A DNA stretch of 64,000 nt from positions 1-64,000 of the forward strand of contig JAFMJV010000008.1 in the NCBI GenBank assembly GCA_017853275.1, read 5' to 3'. Position 1 is the stretch's first letter, and each line of letters starts with the position of its first letter. Below, in pieces: positions 59,064-64,000 of the stretch. Both the position numbers and the translations under genes were made by a program. Origin of the DNA: Chloroflexota bacterium. Its GTDB lineage: Bacteria > Chloroflexota > Limnocylindria > Limnocylindrales > CSP1-4. The notes under the pieces are model-generated. The model worked only from the letters and a program-made list of their open reading frames with translations. It was not told where the DNA came from and searched no databases.

Positions 59064-60458
59064 CTACCCGTCGCTTCCGCGGGCGGGCTTGCGGCAGACG
59101 TAGTCCGCGGGCGGGATCGTGATCACCGTCCCGTACATCAGGTAGTCCGGGTTCCGGCGCAGCTCCGGGTTGATGCAGATGAGGAGCTGGAGCTCCACCC
59201 CGTAGAGCCGCGCGATATCCAGGAGCGTGTCGCCCCGCTTCACCCGGTAGGTCTGGAGCTCCTCCCCCGGATCGAGGCTGGGTACCGCCGTGGGCGCGGC
59301 CGTGGCCGCGGCATCCGCGGAGGGGACGGGGCTCGGGGATGCGACGACCGGCGTCGCCCCACCCCCGGCGAGGAAGCCCGGGAGGAGGAAGAGGAGGACC
59401 GCGGCGAGGAGGAGGATCGCGGCGCCGATGGCCACGGGGGGCACGATCGGCGGCAGGGCATCCATCCGCCCGGGGCGGGGGACGGCCGCCGCGTGGGGGC
59501 GGTTCCACTCTCCCGATCCGGCCGAGCGGCCGGGCCCGCGCGCGGGAGCACGGAGCGAGATCGGGTTGCGGATCTCGAAGGGGAGGCGGCCGCGGCCGTT
59601 CCCGCGGCTCGCGAGCTCGGCGGCCAGATCCGGCGGCAGCGACGGGCCGGCAGGGGCCGGGACCGGTGCGGGCGCCATGCGGGGAGCGCGGCCCGCGGGC
59701 GACCGGTCCGGCTCCGTGCTGAGCTCCGCGTCCGCGGGCAGGTCGTCCTCCGCCAGACCGCCGATCGTCCCGGCGCCGGTCTCGAGCTCGTCCGCGTCGA
59801 CGGCCGTGGGCGCATCGGGCGGCTCCGGCCGCTCGCGGCTGAGGAGCGTAGCGAACCAGCCCGGCGCAGGGACCGGGACGTCGTCCTCCGCGTCCGCCGG
59901 ACGGCGCTGCGGCCGGGGGGCGACGGGGGGCGCGATCGGCTCCGCGGGACGGCGGCCGGCGAAGGTGCCGGGGAGCGGCTCGCTCCGCTCGCCCGGCGGG
60001 CTCCAGGGCAGGTCGGCCGGACGGGACGGCCGGGTCTCGGTGGCCGGCGCCGTCGCCGGGAGATCGGCGGCAGGGACGTCCGCCGTGGAGCGCAGCTCGG
60101 GACGATCGACCCAGGGAGGCGGGGCGGCCCAGTCGTAGGGGGTCTCGGTGGCAGGCCCGGCGCCCGCGGCAGCCTCGTCCGCAGGCCGGTCGAACCCGTC
60201 ATCGATCGGGGGGAGCGCCTCGGGGACGGGCGGTGCGGCAGCGCGCGCCGCCCAGGCGAGGAAGACGGAGCAGGTGGCGAAGGTCGGCCCGAGGCACCAC
60301 GTGGTCTGCCACGAGAGCGAGGGCGGGAGCGGCTGCTCCTGCGCATAGCAACGGTGGCGCGGGTCCGGCGCGGTCTGACGCCGGTCGCGGTCCACGTCCA
60401 GCGCGAGGAAGGGACACGCTCCGGCGGCCGCCCCGGCGGTGGGGGCCCGATCGCTCAT
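59064..60458 (-). CDS. Membrane protein with N-terminal Cys4 motif and C-terminal LysM domain
   Basis: Protein of 464 residues. The N-terminus has Cys 15, 37, 55 and 63 in the pattern ACPFL, HRCYA, TWCLG and ATCSVF, probably a small zinc-binding module on the cytoplasmic side. A long disordered Pro and Ala region (about 70-340) follows, then a membrane helix (about 345-370, AIGAAILLLAAVLLFLLPGF). The extracellular C-terminus carries one LysM domain (about 408-455, QTYRVKRGDTLLDIARLYGV). LysM binds peptidoglycan or chitin-like glycans. The protein would link the cell wall to a cytoplasmic partner. Start ATG 60458 has TATCAT six bases upstream. Confidence 0.88.
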   Translation of the reverse strand: MSDRAPTAGAAAGACPFLALDVDRDRRQTAPDPRHRCYAQEQPLPPSLSWQTTWCLGPTFATCSVFLAWAARAAAPPVPEALPPIDDGFDRPADEAAAGAGPATETPYDWAAPPPWVDRPELRSTADVPAADLPATAPATETRPSRPADLPWSPPGERSEPLPGTFAGRRPAEPIAPPVAPRPQRRPADAEDDVPVPAPGWFATLLSRERPEPPDAPTAVDADELETGAGTIGGLAEDDLPADAELSTEPDRSPAGRAPRMAPAPVPAPAGPSLPPDLAAELASRGNGRGRLPFEIRNPISLRAPARGPGRSAGSGEWNRPHAAAVPRPGRMDALPPIVPPVAIGAAILLLAAVLLFLLPGFLAGGGATPVVASPSPVPSADAAATAAPTAVPSLDPGEELQTYRVKRGDTLLDIARLYGVELQLLICINPELRRNPDYLMYGTVITIPPADYVCRKPARGSDG

Positions 60459-60464
60459 CGGGCG

Positions 60465-60470
60465 ATGATA
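60465..60470 (-). promoter_or_regulatory. TATCAT -10 of a leaderless LysM-protein mRNA
   Basis: TATCAT on the minus strand is followed by exactly six bases and the ATG. It lies just after the hairpin that ends the cysDN operon. Confidence 0.6.
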
Positions 60471-60479
60471 GGCCGGGGG

Positions 60480-60508
60480 GGCCGGGGACGCCGGTGGGCG
60501 CCCCGGCC
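60480..60508 (-). terminator. Hairpin downstream of cysN
   Basis: GGCCGGGG and CCCCGGCC form an 8-bp stem with a partly structured 13-base loop. It starts 14 bases after the cysN stop and ends just before the promoter of the LysM gene. Confidence 0.55.
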
Positions 60509-60522
60509 GGTCCGGGTGCGGC

Positions 60523-61809
60523 TCAGAGAGCGGCGCCGTCCGGGTCGATCTGCTGCTCGGGGCCCGGCTGGAAGATCATCCCGGCCGCGACCGTGTCCGA
60601 GGTGGCCTCATCGATGAGGATGAAGCCGCCGGTTGTCCGGCTGTCCCGGTACTCGTCCAGCATGAGCGGGGAGCTGACGCGGATCCGGACCCGGCCGATC
60701 TCGTTGAGCGCGAGCTCGGAGACGCCCTCCTGGCGGTGGAGCGTGTTCACGTCGATCCGGTAGCGCAGGTCCTCGACGATCGCCTTGACGGTCTTCGTGG
60801 TGTGCTTCAGCCAGTAGCGGGCGCCCGGCTTCATCGGCTGGTCGTTCATCCAGCAGACCATCGCGCCCAGCTCCTGGGCCACGGTGGGCTGGTTGTGCGG
60901 CCGGCAGAGCATGTCGCCACGGCCGATGTCGATGTCATCCTCGAGCTCGATCGTGACGGACATCGGGGGGGCGGCCGCATCCACCGGGCCATCCAGGGTG
61001 GAGATCCGGGAGATCCGGGAGCGCTTGCCGGACGGGAGGGCGACGATGTCATCCCCCGTCTTGAAGACGCCCGCCGCGACCTGGCCCGCGTAGCCGCGGA
61101 AGTCGTGGTGCGCGTCCGACTGCGGCCGGATCACCCACTGGACGGGGAAGCGGGCGTCGATGAGGTTCCGGTCCCCGCCGATGTAGACGTGCTCCAGGTG
61201 GTAGAGGAGCGACGGCCCCTGGTACCAGGGCATGGAGATCGAGCGCTGGACGACGTTGTCCCCGTGGAGCGCGGAGATCGGGATGAACTGGATGTCGTGG
61301 ACGGCGAGCTTCTCGGCCCAGGCGGAGAACTCGTCCTGGATCCGCTCGAAGACGGCCTCGTCATAGCCCACGAGATCCATCTTGTTCACGGCCACCACGA
61401 GGTGCGGGATGCCGAGAAGGCTGGCGATGAAGGCGTGGCGGCGCGACTGCTCGAGGACGCCGTTCCGGGCGTCGATGAGGATGATCGCGAGGTCCGAGGT
61501 GCTCGCCCCGGTGACCATGTTCCGCGTGTACTGGATGTGGCCGGGGGTGTCCGCGATGATGAACTTGCGGCGCGGCGTCGCGAAGTAGCGGTAGGCGACG
61601 TCGATCGTGATCCCCTGCTCCCGCTCGGCGCGCAGGCCGTCCGTGAGGAGCGCGAGGTCCACCTGGTTGTAGCCGCGCCGGCGGCTCGTCTGCTCGATCG
61701 CGGCGAGCTGGTCCTCGAAGATCCCCTTGGAATCGTAGAGAAGCCGCCCGATCAGGGTGCTCTTGCCGTCATCGACGGAGCCGGCCGTGGAGAAGCGGAG
61801 AAGGTCCAT
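60523..61809 (-). CDS. cysN: Sulfate adenylyltransferase subunit 1 (GTPase)
   Basis: Regulatory GTPase subunit of ATP sulfurylase, 428 residues. It couples GTP hydrolysis to formation of adenosine 5'-phosphosulfate by CysD. G motifs are GSVDDGKSTLIGRLLYD (G1), GITIDVAYRYF (G2), DTPGHIQYTRNM (G3) and NKMDLVGYD (G4), followed by two beta-barrel domains. There is no APS kinase (CysC) domain fused at the C-terminus, so activation to PAPS needs another gene, which is not in the window. It starts two bases after cysD, forming a two-gene operon. Confidence 0.95.
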   Translation of the reverse strand: MDLLRFSTAGSVDDGKSTLIGRLLYDSKGIFEDQLAAIEQTSRRRGYNQVDLALLTDGLRAEREQGITIDVAYRYFATPRRKFIIADTPGHIQYTRNMVTGASTSDLAIILIDARNGVLEQSRRHAFIASLLGIPHLVVAVNKMDLVGYDEAVFERIQDEFSAWAEKLAVHDIQFIPISALHGDNVVQRSISMPWYQGPSLLYHLEHVYIGGDRNLIDARFPVQWVIRPQSDAHHDFRGYAGQVAAGVFKTGDDIVALPSGKRSRISRISTLDGPVDAAAPPMSVTIELEDDIDIGRGDMLCRPHNQPTVAQELGAMVCWMNDQPMKPGARYWLKHTTKTVKAIVEDLRYRIDVNTLHRQEGVSELALNEIGRVRIRVSSPLMLDEYRDSRTTGGFILIDEATSDTVAAGMIFQPGPEQQIDPDGAAL

Positions 61810-61811
61810 GC

Positions 61812-62747
61812 CTAGAAGTACCCCTCGCGCTTCCGGTCTTCCATCGAGGTCTCGCTGAAGGCGTCATCCGCCCGCGTGGCGCCGCGCTCCGTGATCCGGG
61901 CCGCGGCGACCTCCGCGATGATGTCTGCCACGTTGGCGGCGGGCGAGGCGACCGCGCCGGTGCAGGTCATGTCACCGACCGTCCGGTAGCGCACGACCAT
62001 CTGCTTGGCCTCCTCGTTCTCGGCGCGCTCGAGGAAGGGGTTCGTGGCGAGCCACATCCCACCGCGGCGGAAGACCTCGCGCTCGTGGGCGTAGTAGATC
62101 GAGGGGACCTCGATCCGCTCGCGCTCGATGTACTGCCAGACGTCCATCTCCGTCCAGTTCGAGATGGGGAAGACGCGCATGTGCTGGCCGCGCCGGATCC
62201 GGCCGTTGTAGAGGCTCCACAGCTCGGGACGCTGGGCGCGCGGCTCCCACTGGCCGAACTCGTCCCGGAGGGAGAAGACGCGCTCCTTGGCGCGGGCCTT
62301 CTCCTCGTCCCGGCGGGCGCCGCCGAAGACGGCATCGAAGCCGTTCTCCTGGATCGCATCGAGGAGAGTGGTGGTCTGGAGGCGGTTGCGGGAGGGGTTC
62401 CCGGGCTCCTCGCGGACGCGGCCCTTGTCGATCGATTCCTGGACGGAGGCGACGATCAGCCGCTCACCGAGCTCCGCGACGCGCCGGTCCCGGTAGTCCA
62501 GGACCTCCGGGAAGTTGTGCCCGGTATCCACGTGCATGAGCGGGAACGGGAAGCGCGCGGGACGGAAGGCCTTCTCCGCGATCCGGAGCATGACGATCGA
62601 ATCCTTGCCGCCGGAGAAGAGGAGGACGGGCCGCTCGAACTCCGCGGCGACCTCGCGCATGATGAAGACCGATTCGGCCTCCAGCGCATCGAGGTGGGAG
62701 AGGCGGCGCCGAAGCGAGCTCGCGGTGACCTGGGTGGCGTCGAGCAT
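61812..62747 (-). CDS. cysD: Sulfate adenylyltransferase subunit 2
   Basis: Catalytic subunit of ATP sulfurylase, a PP-loop ATPase, 311 residues. The PP-loop is LLFSGGKDSIVML (about residues 38-50), followed by FPLMHVDTGHNFPEVLDYRD, a GARRDEEKARAKERVFS region that contacts AMP, and the C-terminal RYRTVGDMTCTGAV zinc or substrate segment. ATG 62747 fits homologues. ATG 62816, seven bases from a TCCTAT hexamer, would add 23 residues whose first codons (GGA, AAT, AAA) are unlike the rest of the gene. Sulfate activation serves cysteine synthesis and could supply the sulfotransferases. Confidence 0.93.
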   Translation of the reverse strand: MLDATQVTASSLRRRLSHLDALEAESVFIMREVAAEFERPVLLFSGGKDSIVMLRIAEKAFRPARFPFPLMHVDTGHNFPEVLDYRDRRVAELGERLIVASVQESIDKGRVREEPGNPSRNRLQTTTLLDAIQENGFDAVFGGARRDEEKARAKERVFSLRDEFGQWEPRAQRPELWSLYNGRIRRGQHMRVFPISNWTEMDVWQYIERERIEVPSIYYAHEREVFRRGGMWLATNPFLERAENEEAKQMVVRYRTVGDMTCTGAVASPAANVADIIAEVAAARITERGATRADDAFSETSMEDRKREGYF

Positions 62748-62854
62748 GCGGTCTGCGGAGTCCTCGTGGAGCCGGCCGTCGGGCCGGCCTCGGGCTTTGG
62801 CGCGGGTATTTCCCATCGTCGCGATAGGAGATATCGGAGCGCCTCTGTCCGGCG

Positions 62855-62860
62855 TAGTAT
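62855..62860 (+). promoter_or_regulatory. TAGTAT -10 of the TauE/SafE gene
   Basis: TAGTAT gives transcription near 62867. GTG 62868, seven bases after it, is in frame with the gene, so a leaderless start is possible. TTG 62901 after a GGAGG site is the alternative. The divergent cysD promoter is about 30 bases away. Confidence 0.45.
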
Positions 62861-62900
62861 ACCGGCCGTGCCGGTCCGGCCACGCCACGGAGGTCCACGC

Positions 62901-63854
62901 TTGACCCACGATGGGATCACCGGGCAGGAGCCGGAAGGGCGCCGCCGGAATGGCAGGGTCGCCACGTGGCGGGCCGCGATGGGGATGTCGCCGCGTGCCT
63001 TCGCGGCATCCGTCGCCCTGCCGATCGTGTGCGCGTTCGTGATCGCAGCGACCCTCGTCACGGCACCGGTGGACGAGCGGACGACGATCGTCTGGGCGAC
63101 CCTCATCGCGGTCGCCTCCGGTCTCTCGGCGACCGCCATCGGCGTCTACGGAGGCGTCCTCGTCCCCGGCCTCCTCCTGCTCGGCATCGACCCGCGCTTC
63201 GCGGCCGCCGCCTCGCTCTTCCTCCAGGTCCTCGTCATCCCGCTCGGCGCGAGCGCGCACTACCGCCTGGGGAACGTGACCCGCCACGTGGCCCTGCCGC
63301 TCGTCATCGGCGGGATGATCGGCGCGTTCATCGGGCCCTTCTTCGCCGCGACCCTCCCGAAGGACGTCATCGCACGGCTCGTGGCGGGCGTGATCGTCCT
63401 CGTGGGCGTCCTCGTCCTTGCCACGCTGCGGTGGGGCGGCCTGAAGAGCGTCCTGCCCACGGAAGAGGTCTCGCAGGCGCGGATCGGCGGGGTCGGGCTC
63501 TTCGCGGGCTTCGCCTCCGGCATCTCGGGCGCCGGCTGGGGCCCGATCGGGGTGAAGCTCCTCATCCTCCTCCGCCTCGAGCCGCGCCAGGCGATCGGCT
63601 CATCGCTCGTGGGCCGGGTCTTCATGGCCGCCGCCGCGGTCGCCGGCTTCATCGTCGCCGTCGCCGTCGGGTCGTCGCGCGCCGCGGATATCGAGGTCGA
63701 CCTGTGGCTGATCGTCCCGATGCTGGCAGGCTCGGTGGCGGTGATGGTCCCCGGCGCCTTCCTCGTGAGCCGCCTCGACCGGGGGAAGGCCACGATCGCG
63801 ATCACGCTGCTTTCGATCGCGCTCGCCCTGCCCACCCTCGTCTGGGGGCACTAG
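62901..63854 (+). CDS. TauE/SafE family membrane transporter
   Basis: Polytopic membrane protein of about 317 residues with eight hydrophobic segments in two halves, as in TauE/SafE (UPF0721) proteins that move sulfite, sulfonates or related anions. Family features include LSATAIGVYGGVLVPGLLLLG in the first half, with a conserved LQVLVIPLGASAHYRLGNV loop, and GLFAGFASGISGAGWGPIGVKLLILL in the second half. The start is uncertain: TTG 62901 has GGAGG seven bases upstream; GTG 62868 is a leaderless alternative; ATG 62979 a shorter one. It is divergent from cysD, whose enzyme uses sulfate, so a role in sulfur anion movement is likely. Confidence 0.88.
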   Translation: MTHDGITGQEPEGRRRNGRVATWRAAMGMSPRAFAASVALPIVCAFVIAATLVTAPVDERTTIVWATLIAVASGLSATAIGVYGGVLVPGLLLLGIDPRFAAAASLFLQVLVIPLGASAHYRLGNVTRHVALPLVIGGMIGAFIGPFFAATLPKDVIARLVAGVIVLVGVLVLATLRWGGLKSVLPTEEVSQARIGGVGLFAGFASGISGAGWGPIGVKLLILLRLEPRQAIGSSLVGRVFMAAAAVAGFIVAVAVGSSRAADIEVDLWLIVPMLAGSVAVMVPGAFLVSRLDRGKATIAITLLSIALALPTLVWGH

Positions 63855-63866
63855 GAGCGCGAGGTC

Positions 63867-64000
63867 TCAGCCTCCCTCGGGACCGGGGGGCGTCCCCAGC
63901 GAGCGTCCCGCCGCGATGAAGCGCGCCGAGTCGCGGCGCTTCCGGATCCAGAGCCCGGCCGCGAGACCGACGGTCAGGACGATCGTCACGATCCGCACCG
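63867..64000 (-). CDS. C-terminal end of a small membrane protein, 5' end outside window
   Basis: A minus-strand frame is open from the window edge to TGA 63867-63869. It encodes 44 residues: a hydrophobic stretch (IVTIVLTVGLAAGLWI), an Arg and Lys rich patch (RKRRDSARF) and a Gly and Pro tail (GTPPGPEGG). This is the usual end of a membrane protein with its last helix near the C-terminus. No family can be named. The start is beyond base 64000. Codon use (GC at nearly all third positions) fits a real gene. It converges on the TauE/SafE gene with 12 bases between. Confidence 0.5.
   Translation of the reverse strand, partial: VRIVTIVLTVGLAAGLWIRKRRDSARFIAAGRSLGTPPGPEGG

Noticed and set aside
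1..64000. tRNA, rRNA, CRISPR arrays, transposases, prophage genes
   Set aside because: None could be recognised by eye. Direct repeats of CRISPR type, cloverleaf sequences and transposase motifs were not found. A tRNA scan would be decisive.

Overview
The window is a bacterial chromosome segment with very high G+C (above 70% by eye, nearly every third codon position G or C). It has about 46 protein genes, little intergenic space and no gene-free stretch longer than about 120 bases. I saw no rRNA, tRNA, CRISPR array, insertion sequence, phage gene or replication origin. My best guess for the host is a high-GC Chloroflexota bacterium (Limnocylindria-like). This rests on mostly leaderless promoters, a Flp-type pilin, FG-GAP and SIMPL secreted proteins, an AceE-like transketolase and a LysM protein with an N-terminal Cys4 module. 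An actinobacterium is the main alternative. The assignment is inference.

Bases 1-8412 (+) are a peptide and amide scavenging operon. It holds a family 5 binding protein (5' end outside the window), two permeases, two ATPases with a proline iminopeptidase gene between them, and two acetamidase/formamidase paralogues. Bases 8505-19756 (+) are an eleven-gene sugar operon: Gfo/Idh oxidoreductase, TIM-barrel isomerase, DeoC-type aldolase, SIS-domain protein, ribose-type ABC importer, ROK kinase, GntR/HutC repressor and NagA. A perfect 20-bp palindrome covers its promoter and is a likely site for the GntR protein. NagA plus a ROK kinase points to an N-acetylated amino sugar, but no nagB is present, so the route may be unusual.

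Bases 19778-31809 hold a secreted cyclophilin, a PET-hydrolase-like alpha/beta hydrolase, an AceE-like transketolase under a canonical promoter with a LacI-type palindrome, a GH25 lysozyme, carbamate kinase, a class III aminotransferase, a SIMPL protein, a 57-residue Flp pilin, a luciferase-like oxidoreductase and a DEDD exonuclease. Bases 31824-42968 hold FabI, a beta-CASP metallo-beta-lactamase protein, an Amidase_3 protein with a substituted zinc ligand, a subtilisin that shares a C-terminal module with the lysozyme, divergent glycogen synthase and glucan phosphorylase genes, and a GNAT protein.

Bases 42982-53100 hold two related FG-GAP propeller proteins. One follows a PucR-type regulator. 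The other ends an operon with two sulfotransferase genes. HtpX and TerC genes lie between them. Bases 53138-64000 hold a DUF885 peptidase, a LysA-like decarboxylase, a tandem TPM-domain protein, a SnoaL-like protein, the LysM protein, cysN and cysD (ATP sulfurylase, which could feed the sulfotransferases), a TauE/SafE transporter and the end of a small membrane protein.

A recurring feature is a TANNNT hexamer exactly 6 or 7 bases before an ATG or GTG start codon. It is seen at eight or more genes on both strands and implies leaderless mRNAs. Two genes (a sulfotransferase and htpX) instead carry a tiny leaderless ORF that overlaps the start of the main gene.
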